Shown: in pieces, positions 1 through 7,646 of the stretch
Numbering within the stretch: the first letter of the stretch is position 1
How the letters are laid out: the number at the start of each line of letters is the position of its first letter
Translations under genes and position numbers: made by a program
NCBI GenBank assembly: GCA_018335875.1
Contig: JAGXRN010000054.1
Location: 62,001 to 126,000, forward strand
Source of the DNA: Dethiobacter sp.
GTDB lineage: Bacteria > Bacillota > Dethiobacteria > Dethiobacterales > Dethiobacteraceae
DNA length: 64,000 nucleotides
Reading direction: 5' to 3'
The notes under the pieces: generated by a model
Told to the model about the DNA's origin: nothing
What the model saw: only the letters and a program-made list of their open reading frames with translations
Databases searched by the model: none

Positions 1-213
1 GAACATCCCCCTCGCCCGCAGGGAGGGTAAAACGTAATCATCCTGCCTCAGCTTAAATGTGGTGCCAACAGCAATAGCTTCCTCGCCGAGACTAGAATGA
101 TGAAGTTCCGGTAGTCCGCGACTGGCGTAAATCTCGCAGATCTTTTCATCATTTCTGCGCGCAAAAAGCAGTAAACGGTACATTTCCAACAGTTCTTCAT
201 TACTTAGCGTCAA
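1..213 (-). CDS. Thiamine-PP-dependent dehydrogenase E1 alpha subunit, N-terminal part (partial)
   Basis: The first 71 codons of a minus-strand gene that runs off the left edge. The start is TTG at 213, seven bases after an AGGAGG ribosome site. The translation has the AcoA/PdhA E1-alpha N-terminus: an EMYRLLLFARRNDEKI helix and the HHSSLGEEAIAVG segment that precedes the thiamine pyrophosphate domain. By family it would decarboxylate a 2-oxo acid or acetoin together with E1 beta and E2, which lie outside the window. It is the last visible gene of a run with the SDR gene, which ends 16 bases upstream. Pyruvate, acetoin and branched-chain types cannot be told apart from this fragment. Confidence 0.85.
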   Translation of the reverse strand, partial: MTLSNEELLEMYRLLLFARRNDEKICEIYASRGLPELHHSSLGEEAIAVGTTFKLRQDDYVLPSLRARGMF

Positions 214-229
214 TGTAATCCCTCCTGTA

Positions 230-1000
230 TTAAAGCATCAGACTGCCGCCGTTTACATCCACAGTCACTCCTGTTATATAGCCGGCGAGGTCAGAGACAA
301 GAAATAGAGCTGTGTTGGCAATATCTTCGTGTGTCCCCAGCCTGTTTACCGGAATCTTCTGAAGATATAGTTCGTTAATCTCACTTGGCACATCTCTGAT
401 CATTTCGCTTTCAATCCGTCCCGGCGCAATGGCGTTTACATTGATCCCGTAAGGAGCCAACTCACCTGCCAGCGCCCTGGTCAGGCCGATAACCGCCGCC
501 TTTGATGCCAGGTAGTGCGCCCCGGGAATGGCGCTGTAAGTTCTGCCTGCAAGCGAAGACATATTAATGATTTTTCCATAGCCCTGCTTAACCATTTCCC
601 TGGCACAAGCCCGGGCGCAATAAAATGAACCGTGAAGATTAACCCCAATCACTCTCTCCCACTCATCGGTGTCCATCTCCACAACAGTTACTTTGGCCCC
701 GTCTTTTTTTGGCGACACTCCCGCATTGTTGATAAGTATATCCACGCGGCCAAAGCTGCCAATAGTGTCCTCTACCAACCTGTTTACCTGTGCTTTATCG
801 GAAACATCCGCTACTATGGCCAATGCTCCCACACCTTCTGCCTCCGCTTCCCGGGCAGTCTTTTGCGCCTGTTCCGCCAGCACGTCGGCGATAACCACAT
901 TTGCCCCCTCTCTGGCCAGCGCCAGAGCAATACCTCTTCCTATACCCCTGCCGCCGCCCGTAATGACAGCAATCCTGCCCTTTAGCCCATAATCAGCCAC
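230..1000 (-). CDS. SDR-family NAD(P)-dependent oxidoreductase (FabG-like)
   Basis: A 256-residue classical short-chain dehydrogenase. It has the Rossmann motif TGGGRGIG at residues 14-21, NNAG at 91-94, and the catalytic set Asn121, Ser149, Tyr163 and Lys167 (YLASK), so it should be an active NAD(P)-dependent ketoreductase or alcohol dehydrogenase. The length is normal for the family. The start is GTG at 1000; its last base overlaps the TAG stop of the preceding small gene, so the two are probably translationally coupled. The substrate is unknown. Proximity to an E1 alpha gene and to a 4-hydroxybutyryl-CoA dehydratase remnant suggests catabolism of an acyl or hydroxyacyl compound rather than fatty-acid synthesis, which is inference. 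Confidence 0.85.
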   Translation of the reverse strand: MADYGLKGRIAVITGGGRGIGRGIALALAREGANVVIADVLAEQAQKTAREAEAEGVGALAIVADVSDKAQVNRLVEDTIGSFGRVDILINNAGVSPKKDGAKVTVVEMDTDEWERVIGVNLHGSFYCARACAREMVKQGYGKIINMSSLAGRTYSAIPGAHYLASKAAVIGLTRALAGELAPYGINVNAIAPGRIESEMIRDVPSEINELYLQKIPVNRLGTHEDIANTALFLVSDLAGYITGVTVDVNGGSLML

Positions 1001-1311
1001 TACTGCATCCCTCCCTGTAGAATATTGTTTAGTATTTGTACAACCCGTTCACCTATTTTTTCTTTGCTGCAGGGAATCAGGTTAACAGCCTCACCTGCCA
1101 CTGAAATCTCCGGGATACAAAGCTGTGGGCGGGTGGCACAGTCCACAGCGCAGCCGCTGATTACAAGAAGCATGGTAAGGCCGCCGGCATCCCATTTCTC
1201 AAATTTTGCCTCCGGCAGGACACTCTCTGCTCGTTCTTTTATCTGCAATAGAATATGAGCTGAAGGTATTTGCGGATTGCAGTTGCCGCAGAGCTTTACA
1301 CCTATGGCCAT
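1000..1311 (-). CDS. Small uncharacterized protein with CGNCNP motif
   Basis: A protein of about 103 residues that I do not recognise. Near the N-terminus it has CGNCNP, and mid-protein a cysteine-containing stretch (ISGCAVDCATRPQLC), giving at least five cysteines that could bind metal or act in redox chemistry. I chose ATG at 1311 because GGAG lies six bases upstream; an in-frame ATG at 1323 and a longer frame to 1392 lack a good ribosome site and would run into the upstream broken gene. The stop overlaps the SDR start by one base, so it is co-translated with the SDR gene. No function is assigned. Confidence 0.7.
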   Translation of the reverse strand: MAIGVKLCGNCNPQIPSAHILLQIKERAESVLPEAKFEKWDAGGLTMLLVISGCAVDCATRPQLCIPEISVAGEAVNLIPCSKEKIGERVVQILNNILQGGMQ

Positions 1312-1327
1312 TTTTTTCTCCATTGGA

Positions 1328-1922
1328 TTATGAGCCGGTCTCCCTTTCCTTTCCCTCTTTGTCGAGACTGGCAAGCCTTTTGGCCAGCCCAATCTTATGA
1401 GGAAGATGCCCCCTGGCGCACATATCGGGGTCCTGCTGCCTGCCAGGCGGCAGGCCCCTGTCGCCCTTGGGGTCAGTCATAGAACCTGCCACCATTTTAT
1501 CAGTGTCCTGCAGGTACTGCACATATTTTTTAATTCTTACATGGTAGACGGTACCCAGTTTATGGTCTATATCATATGTAGTGCTGTAGAGGGCATTTAT
1601 CCCGTCAAAACCAACACAGCGCTGAAAACATGAGCCTGTGCGCTGGGCAATGGCCCGCAGCATTTTTACTTTTTTCACAAGGTCATCGGCGCTCTGGTGG
1701 ATGTGGGTAAAGCGGTTTATCTTTCTGCCTGTAAGGTGTGAGAAAGTCGAGACAAGGTCTTCAAACTCCGGGTCATGGGCCATCTCGTAAGTAAGCGCGG
1801 CAGCGTTGATATGGGGACGAAAAAGTTCATGTTCGGCAATACTCCCTATTTTCTCCCCGAACGCATAAACCACTGTTTTTAAATCGCGCAGGCTGTCGGG
1901 TATATTCCCGGCCGTTCATCAT
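1328..1922 (-). pseudogene. Broken 4-hydroxybutyryl-CoA dehydratase / vinylacetyl-CoA isomerase gene
   Basis: The frame ending at 1328 closely resembles residues about 20-160 of 4-hydroxybutyryl-CoA dehydratase (AbfD family): VYAFGEKI, INRFTHIHQSADDL, CFQRCVGFDGINALYSTTY, MTDPKGDRGLPP and QQDPDM. The normal protein is near 490 residues. Two lesions are visible. First, the natural start (ATG at 1922 or 1919 behind AAGGAG) reads MNGREYT and then needs a one-base shift near 1898-1903 to reach DSLRDLKTVVYAFGE. Second, after DPDM the sequence becomes an unrelated tail and stops, so about two thirds of the enzyme, including most ligands for the FeS cluster and FAD, is gone. It is a non-functional remnant. 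The homology assignment rests on recalled family sequence. Confidence 0.85.
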
Positions 1923-1997
1923 AAAAAACACTCCTTCCCGGTTTACATGTGCGCAGTATCTATCTATAAAGAAATTTTAACATGCCTGCGCCAAGGC

Positions 1998-2209
1998 GTC
2001 CACAAGAAAAACGCTTCTTGCTTTTTAACGGAGGTCGCGTTTTTCTTGTCCGCTAGGGGCTGCCGCCCCTTCGGCGGGTCTGCGGACCCTGAGCACCCCG
2101 CAAGATTAAGGGGGAGTCCCCCTTAACAACCCCCATCGTCAAGGAAAGAAAGTTAAAAGGTATTTCCTTGACGACAAGAAAGCCCTACTTTTAAAACCGA
2201 GTTTTAAAA
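1998..2209. repeat. Cluster of stacked inverted repeats in a gene-free gap
   Basis: The gap 1923-2246 holds no gene but has six consecutive inverted repeats: 2002-2014/2037-2049 (13 bp, arms ACAAGAAAAACGC and complement); 2055-2060/2065-2070 (AGGGGC); 2076-2080/2085-2089 (GGGTC); 2106-2114/2118-2126 (TTAAGGGGG, 3-base loop); 2136-2147/2163-2174 (12 bp, TCGTCAAGGAAA); 2189-2197/2201-2209 (TTTTAAAAC). All arms listed are perfect. None is followed by a clear T-run on the minus strand. This could be a structured RNA, a folded mobile-element remnant or a dispersed intergenic repeat. Copy number elsewhere cannot be judged from this window. Confidence 0.6.
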
Positions 2210-2246
2210 AAAGAGCTGTATATATACTGTATGAGGTTATTATAAA

Positions 2247-3275
2247 TTATTTTTTAATGCCGCGCGCTTCCAGCCACTCGCGTGTCTTGCCCGTGATAAC
2301 AACAGGTACTGAGCGCAGTTCGTCAATTGAATTGGCGCCGGTCATTACCATCACCGTCTTTAGCTCGCACTCGATGTTCCTTAAACGTGCTATCAGCGCC
2401 TCTGCTCCCTCGGAAAGCAATATTTTAACAGCAAGCCCTGCAATACCCACGGCGCTTGCGCCAAGAGCCAGCGCCTTTGCTGCCAGCAGGCCGGTGTTTA
2501 CTCCTCCTGAAGCGATGATGTCAACCCCCGGCGCCCCTGAGGCTGCTTCAAGCAGAGCAATGGCCGTGGGGATTCCCCACTCGGTTAAGTCCTCGTTTGT
2601 CTTCAGGTGGGCACGGCGCCTTTCGATCTGCATGAAGTTTGTACCGCCTTTACCCCCCACATCGATGGCCGCCACACCAATCCCTTTGAGTATCGCCGCC
2701 TGCTCACGGGCTATACCAAAGCCCACTTCTTTGACAACCACCGGCACCCCGACGGCGCCAACAATTTTTTCAATGCGCCTGATATAGCCTCTGAAATCGC
2801 TGTCGCCTTCAGCCATCATTAATTCCTGCGGTACGTTGAGATGCACCTGCAGTGCATCCGCACGCACCATTTCCACAGCACGGCGGGCCATATCCGGGTC
2901 TGCATAGGCGCCGATATTGGCGAAAACCACTCCATCAGGATAGGCATCTCTTACAACTTCGAATGTTTTGCTGTAGTGCGGATTCTCCAGGGCCGCCATC
3001 TGCGAACCCACAGCAAATGGCAGGCTGCATTCTTTAGCAACCAGGGCCAGTTCGCGGTTGATGCTATCGGACTCTTCCACGCCGCCTGTAATGGCATTAA
3101 TAAATACAGGGCGGCTAAGTTTTAACCCCGCCGCCCTTGTAGACAGGTCAAGCGCACAAATAGCTGTTTCCGGCAGGCAGTTATTCACCAGGTTAATATC
3201 ACTGAAATCGGCGTTCCTCATTTCTGAACGCACCGCATGCCATAGGTGCTCAAGCTTTCTTGCCTGGCGTGTCAT
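2247..3275 (-). CDS. fni: Type 2 isopentenyl-diphosphate delta-isomerase (FMN)
   Basis: 342 residues, normal for the type 2 enzyme that interconverts isopentenyl and dimethylallyl diphosphate using reduced FMN. It is recognised by RKLEHL near the N-terminus, the NAITGG segment, QLHLNVPQE-like substrate-binding sequence (LQVHLNVPQELMM), VKEVGFG, the DVGGKGGTNF stretch, and the glycine-rich FMN-phosphate region IASGGVNTG. It starts two bases downstream of the ispH-rpsA stop, so the two are surely co-transcribed. The pair links the end of the MEP pathway (IspH makes IPP and DMAPP) with isomer balance, feeding prenyl chains to cell-wall lipid and menaquinone synthesis. Confidence 0.95.
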   Translation of the reverse strand: MTRQARKLEHLWHAVRSEMRNADFSDINLVNNCLPETAICALDLSTRAAGLKLSRPVFINAITGGVEESDSINRELALVAKECSLPFAVGSQMAALENPHYSKTFEVVRDAYPDGVVFANIGAYADPDMARRAVEMVRADALQVHLNVPQELMMAEGDSDFRGYIRRIEKIVGAVGVPVVVKEVGFGIAREQAAILKGIGVAAIDVGGKGGTNFMQIERRRAHLKTNEDLTEWGIPTAIALLEAASGAPGVDIIASGGVNTGLLAAKALALGASAVGIAGLAVKILLSEGAEALIARLRNIECELKTVMVMTGANSIDELRSVPVVITGKTREWLEARGIKK

Positions 3276-3277
3276 CT

Positions 3278-5314
3278 TTACTCTTCCTTACGATCAAACA
3301 GATTGCCGAAGACATCACCCAATGTCAGGCCGCCCGTATCAACCGGGTCCTGCTTAGGAGCTGCCTCTTTTTTAGGGCGCGGGTTAGCATCACGGATGCT
3401 GAGGCTGACTCTTTTCGCCTCTTTATTAATGTCAAGTATTTTGACTTTGACGGATTGGCCTTCCTGTACCACTTCCGAGGCCTGCTTTACATGGAAGTTG
3501 GCCATTTGTGAAATATGGACAAGCCCCTCAACGCCGGGAGTAAGCTCTACAAAAGCGCCAAAGTTGACCAGGCGGGTAACCTTGCCTTCTACCACATCAC
3601 CGGCCTTAAACTTACTGTCCACTTCAGTCCAGGGGTCCGGTTTTGCCTGGCGCAATGACAGTCCGATGCGCTCACGGTCAGGGATTACCTCGATTACTTT
3701 GACCTTTACTTCGTCACCTACAGTGAGCAGCTCAGACGGATGTTCAATACGGTGCCATGAAATCTCGGAGATGTGAATAAGGCCGTCAATGCCGCCCACA
3801 TCGACAAAGGCGCCGAAATTGGTTAATCTTTTTACAATACCACTGATAACCTGGCCGGGCTGGAGAGAAGCCAGGGTCTGGCCCTTCTTGCCTGCTGCTT
3901 CATCTTCCAGTACCTGCTTGCGGGAAAGGACTACTTTTTCCTTTTCCCTGCGCAGCTCTATTATTTTGAAGCTGACTTCCTGGTTTAAAAATTCACTGAA
4001 ATCGGGGATATAGCGAACATCTACCAGTGAGCCGGGCATAAACCCTTCAAAACCTGCACCAAGATCGATAACCATACCGGCGGGCACTGCTTCCCTGACC
4101 CTGCCTGTCAGTACTTTGCCTTCCTCAAACGCAGACTCAAGCTCCTGCCATTTGTCCTTTCTTTCAAGAACCTTGCGTGAGAGCAGAATCATGCCTTCCT
4201 GCATATCAACTTTTTTCACCACCAGCTCAAGTTCTTGTCCCACACTAACCGCGTCAGACAAGCTCTGTCCATCTTCAACTATCATTTCCTGGCGGGGGAG
4301 GACACCCTCGCTCTTAAATCCGATATCCACAAGAACTTCACTTTCATCTACCCTTGCCACAATACCCTTAACCACATCCCCCACGGAGTATTCCCTGATT
4401 TCCTGCTGTGGGTATTCCTCCGCTGCCTGTTCTTCTGTCACATGCTCTTCTGTCGCCTGCTCTTCCAGTAAATCCGTGTTCTTTTCTTCATTTTCCATCT
4501 TACAAATAACCTCCTTTATCGTCCAGTCGGGGGTTGATGCTCCGGCGGTGACCCCGACTCTTCCCGCCCCGCGAAGCTGCTCTGTGTCCAGTTCACCGGC
4601 TTCAGTAACCATAATGGTCTTTACACCGCTAGACCTGCATATTTCCTCCAGTTTCCTGGTATTGGAACTCTGCTTGCCTCCTATAACCACCATTACGTCC
4701 ACCTGGCCGGCCAGACAAGAAGCGGCTTCCTGCCTCCGTGCAGTTGCCTGACAAATTGTGTTGTATATTTCAACCGCCGGCTCCAGCTCTTTTAGTTTTT
4801 CACTAATTTTGTCCGTAATACCCTGTCTTTGCGTGGTTTGTGATACCAGGGCCAAATCACCGCTAAAAGCAAGTTCGTCCAGCTGAGCAGGAGAGGAAAC
4901 AACACGCGGTTTGCCCTTTCCCCACGCCACCAGCCCCATTACCTCCGGATGCAGCGGGTCACCCGCAATCACTATGTTTTTCCCGCACTCAACCAGTTTA
5001 GCTACCAGCCTCTGCAGTTTTTTGACATAAGGGCATGTTGTGTCTATTATTTTCAATCCCTGCCTGGTGGCTTGGACAAAAACTTCCGGCGCAGCGCCGT
5101 GGGTGCGGATCAACACTGTCCCTCCAGGGGGAATCTGGTCAAGCGCCTCCACAGTAGTAACACCGTTTTCCTCCAGTTGACGCAGAAGCGCCTCATTATG
5201 GGCGAGCGGGCCTAGCGCAAAAACCGGACCGTCTCTGGCCGCAGCCAGGGCGCTCTCCACCGCACTGTTCACCCCACCGCAAAAACCGGCATATTCTGCC
5301 TGTACGATTTCCAA
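3278..5314 (-). CDS. ispH: IspH-ribosomal protein S1 fusion (4-hydroxy-3-methylbut-2-enyl diphosphate reductase / S1)
   Basis: A 678-residue fusion found widely in Clostridia. Residues 1-280 are IspH, the last MEP-pathway enzyme. The three [4Fe-4S] cysteines are visible as Cys12 (GFCGGV), Cys94 (DTTCPYV) and Cys188 (NTICQAT), and the substrate histidines as His39, His72 and His122. An acidic Glu-rich linker (about 280-310) leads to four S1 RNA-binding repeats at roughly 312-380, 397-465, 483-553 and 570-640, followed by a short basic/acidic tail. The S1 half probably acts in translation as an RpsA-like protein. The gene sits between plsC and fni, as in related genomes. Both halves look intact. 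Confidence 0.95.
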   Translation of the reverse strand: MEIVQAEYAGFCGGVNSAVESALAAARDGPVFALGPLAHNEALLRQLEENGVTTVEALDQIPPGGTVLIRTHGAAPEVFVQATRQGLKIIDTTCPYVKKLQRLVAKLVECGKNIVIAGDPLHPEVMGLVAWGKGKPRVVSSPAQLDELAFSGDLALVSQTTQRQGITDKISEKLKELEPAVEIYNTICQATARRQEAASCLAGQVDVMVVIGGKQSSNTRKLEEICRSSGVKTIMVTEAGELDTEQLRGAGRVGVTAGASTPDWTIKEVICKMENEEKNTDLLEEQATEEHVTEEQAAEEYPQQEIREYSVGDVVKGIVARVDESEVLVDIGFKSEGVLPRQEMIVEDGQSLSDAVSVGQELELVVKKVDMQEGMILLSRKVLERKDKWQELESAFEEGKVLTGRVREAVPAGMVIDLGAGFEGFMPGSLVDVRYIPDFSEFLNQEVSFKIIELRREKEKVVLSRKQVLEDEAAGKKGQTLASLQPGQVISGIVKRLTNFGAFVDVGGIDGLIHISEISWHRIEHPSELLTVGDEVKVKVIEVIPDRERIGLSLRQAKPDPWTEVDSKFKAGDVVEGKVTRLVNFGAFVELTPGVEGLVHISQMANFHVKQASEVVQEGQSVKVKILDINKEAKRVSLSIRDANPRPKKEAAPKQDPVDTGGLTLGDVFGNLFDRKEE

Positions 5315-5327
5315 TCAATCACCTTCT

Positions 5328-5918
5328 TTACTGCGGCGCACCGCGCAGGCTGTCAATTTCTGACATAATCCCGACGGCAATCCGCTCCAGCAGTTCCGCC
5401 CGCGCTTTTTCTTCATAGTATTCCGAAAAATTAAGCGGCTTACCAATCCTAACCCTGATGGGCACAAACGGCTTGTAGGGTCCCATAATCGCCACAGGCA
5501 AAACAAGAGCTTTGCTCTTATGCGCTATCAACCCCACTCCCGGCTGCGGCGGCAGCAGTTCTTTTGTCCTGCTCCTTGTTCCTTCGGGGAAAAGGCCCAG
5601 TATTTCGCCATTTTTAATCACATCAATGGCATATTTAATGGCCCGCCGGTCGGCGCTGTCTCTTTTGACCGGGAAAGCTTTTACTTTGCTTATGAGGTAG
5701 CCAAACACAGGGATGTGAAAGAGTTCGTCCTTGGCCATAAAGTTTATTTTCTGCGGCCAGGCGACACTGCCTACCAATGGCGGGTCCAGCCAGGAAATAT
5801 GGTTGGCGCAGATTATAAACGGACCGCTCTGCGGCAGGTTTTCCCTGCCCTTTATTTCCCAGCGGCAGACAAAGCGGAAATACTGCCTGAATATCCAGCA
5901 GACAACAGTATAGAGCAC
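5328..5918 (-). CDS. plsC: 1-acyl-sn-glycerol-3-phosphate acyltransferase
   Basis: 196 residues. It has the acyltransferase H-x4-D motif NHISWLD (His40, Asp45) and the FPEGTRSR lysophosphatidate-binding motif near residue 116, which identify the PlsC family that acylates lysophosphatidic acid to phosphatidic acid at the membrane. A hydrophobic N-terminal segment (about 1-20) would anchor it. It follows cmk by 20 bases and precedes ispH-rpsA by 13 bases on the same strand, the usual cmk-plsC-ispH order of Clostridia. No unusual features. Confidence 0.93.
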   Translation of the reverse strand: MLYTVVCWIFRQYFRFVCRWEIKGRENLPQSGPFIICANHISWLDPPLVGSVAWPQKINFMAKDELFHIPVFGYLISKVKAFPVKRDSADRRAIKYAIDVIKNGEILGLFPEGTRSRTKELLPPQPGVGLIAHKSKALVLPVAIMGPYKPFVPIRVRIGKPLNFSEYYEEKARAELLERIAVGIMSEIDSLRGAPQ

Positions 5919-5938
5919 TGCTCATTCCCCCAGCTTTA

Positions 5939-6607
5939 TTATTCCCCTACCCGGCTGATAATTGAAGTGATAACCTGCTCTATTGTCATTTCAGTAGTAT
6001 CGATATGAATCGCATCCGGGGCAGCACGCAAAGGAGCGTGCTCTCTCTCTGAATCTATTTTATCCCTGGCGGAAATTTCATCCATCATCTGCAGCAGCTC
6101 GATTTTTTCACCCCTGTCAACAAGTTCTGCCAGCCTCCGCCTTGACCTCTCCTGCAGAGAAGCTGTGAGAAAAAATTTATACTCGGCATCAGGCATAACA
6201 TGGGTTCCGATATCACGGCCGTCCATGACTACTCCGCCCCTGACGGCAAATTCTCGCTGCAGTTTGCCCATGATTCCGCGCACAAGCGGTGAACACGCCA
6301 CATAAGAGACATTCCTGCTCACTTCGGGTGAGCGTATAGCGTCTGACACATTTTCACCATCTATATAAATCACATTATGGCCGTTGCTGTTTTCATTTTT
6401 TATGTCCAGCTTTACACTTTGCGTCAGGGCCTCAAGGGCCTTATCGTTATGTAGGTCAAAATTGCGGCGCAGCGCTGCCAGGGTAATGGCACGGTACATG
6501 GCTCCTGTGTCAAGATAAATAAGTCCCAGCCTTGTGGCCACTGATCTTGCCACAGTACTTTTCCCCGCCCCGGCCGGACCGTCGATGGCAATTCTCGGCT
6601 TCATCAC
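5939..6607 (-). CDS. cmk: Cytidylate kinase
   Basis: 222 residues, standard size. The P-loop GPAGAGKST lies at residues 10-18, followed by YLDTGAMYRA (CMP-binding), RSPEVSRNVS and the VMDGRDIGTHVMPDA segment, all diagnostic of bacterial CMP/dCMP kinase. It phosphorylates CMP and dCMP for nucleotide recycling. It is the second gene of the aroH-cmk-plsC-ispH/rpsA-fni run; aroH ends 40 bases upstream. Confidence 0.96.
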   Translation of the reverse strand: MMKPRIAIDGPAGAGKSTVARSVATRLGLIYLDTGAMYRAITLAALRRNFDLHNDKALEALTQSVKLDIKNENSNGHNVIYIDGENVSDAIRSPEVSRNVSYVACSPLVRGIMGKLQREFAVRGGVVMDGRDIGTHVMPDAEYKFFLTASLQERSRRRLAELVDRGEKIELLQMMDEISARDKIDSEREHAPLRAAPDAIHIDTTEMTIEQVITSIISRVGE

Positions 6608-6647
6608 GCAGCCCCTTTTCTGTCATTATTAACAACAAAAACAACAC

Positions 6648-7028
6648 CTAAGTGTTGTCCATGGCAAGATCGGCCCTCAATGCCCGGGCCTCCCTCAGGT
6701 ATACATGTTTAATTTCCGGCTGGCTGATTTCAGTATTAATAAGCATTAAGACACGAATACACAGCTGCATGGAATCAGGGACGGATATTTCCACCGAACA
6801 GAGCAGGGGAACATTTATCCAGCCCAGTTCACGGGCAGCCGCTGCCGGAAAAGCTGCATTAAGGTCGGCGGTGACAGTAAAAAAAATACTTGCTATATCT
6901 TCTTTTTTTACGTAGTTGGCCTTAGCCATTTTAATAAGCAGTTCACGCGTCGATGAAATTATTTCACACTTACTGTTTTGTGACACATTAATGGCCCCAC
7001 GAACCCCCCTGAACACACTACGACCCAC
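6648..7028 (-). CDS. aroH: Chorismate mutase, AroH type
   Basis: About 126 residues, matching the trimeric Bacillus AroH family that converts chorismate to prephenate. Diagnostic segments are FRGVRGAI at the N-terminus, FTVTADLNAAFPAAAARELGW, CIRVLMLINT and IKHVYLREARALR. I place the start at GTG 7028, eight bases after GGAGG; the frame can be extended to an ATG at 7046, but that ATG lies upstream of the ribosome site. A housekeeping-type promoter is readable just upstream (7065-7093). First gene of the aroH-cmk-plsC operon. Confidence 0.93.
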   Translation of the reverse strand: MGRSVFRGVRGAINVSQNSKCEIISSTRELLIKMAKANYVKKEDIASIFFTVTADLNAAFPAAAARELGWINVPLLCSVEISVPDSMQLCIRVLMLINTEISQPEIKHVYLREARALRADLAMDNT

Positions 7029-7064
7029 AACAACGTCCTCCCACAAACTTCCGCTTTAAGTATG

Positions 7065-7093
7065 ATAATATATTATAATACTTCATTTGGCAA
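7065..7093 (-). promoter_or_regulatory. SigA-type promoter for aroH-cmk-plsC operon
   Basis: On the minus strand: -35 TTGCCA (7088-7093), a 17-base spacer, and -10 TATTAT (7065-7070). It lies about 40 bases upstream of the aroH start. Called by motif match only. Confidence 0.6.
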
Positions 7094-7103
7094 GCCCATT
7101 ATC

Positions 7104-7598
7104 CTAGTCAGCGGCCATTCCAACCGTGCCCACCACTTCCAGTACACCGTTAAAAACAACCGTTTTTCCCCTGACAGGTGAAATTAAGTCACTTGAAACC
7201 GAACTTACCACAACTGCTATCTCCTGTGACGGAAGGTCCCCGTCTATCTCTACCAGGTCGCCTTGCTTCACTTTAACTGTTACAATGTGTGTGTCATTGA
7301 AGTTGGCCACCGGCTGTTTGTTGACCAGGACTTCAAGCAAACTTCCTTCAGTCCGTGTTGCCTGCAAGACCAGATAATGCTCCTCCCCGCCCGTTTTGGA
7401 CCTGACACCGACTTCTTCTCCCGGGGGTACGTAAGGTACACCCTCAAGCCGGTCAACCAGGCTCAGTACCTTGCGTGTCTGAGGTATAGCCTGCAGCACC
7501 TGTGCTGCCAGCAGCAGGCACAGGAACAACACCACAGCCCGCAGCAGCAGCAACTCGAACAGGCGCGACTTTTCTCTGAACCACCGTTCAAATTCCAC
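7104..7598 (-). CDS. Uncharacterized membrane-anchored protein
   Basis: 164 residues, not recognised by name. One strongly hydrophobic segment near residues 15-40 (LLLLRAVVLFLCLLLAAQVLQ) is followed by a soluble, valine-rich beta-type domain of about 120 residues, so it is probably anchored with its C-terminus outside. It lies between the flavoprotein gene and aroH; similar small anchored proteins occupy this place in related Clostridia, so it belongs to the conserved backbone (recalled synteny). Function unknown. Confidence 0.75.
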   Translation of the reverse strand: MEFERWFREKSRLFELLLLRAVVLFLCLLLAAQVLQAIPQTRKVLSLVDRLEGVPYVPPGEEVGVRSKTGGEEHYLVLQATRTEGSLLEVLVNKQPVANFNDTHIVTVKVKQGDLVEIDGDLPSQEIAVVVSSVSSDLISPVRGKTVVFNGVLEVVGTVGMAAD

Positions 7599-7646
7599 AG
7601 TAATCCCTCCATCCTCTTCTACAGAGTATGCCAGGATTGGTAAATT

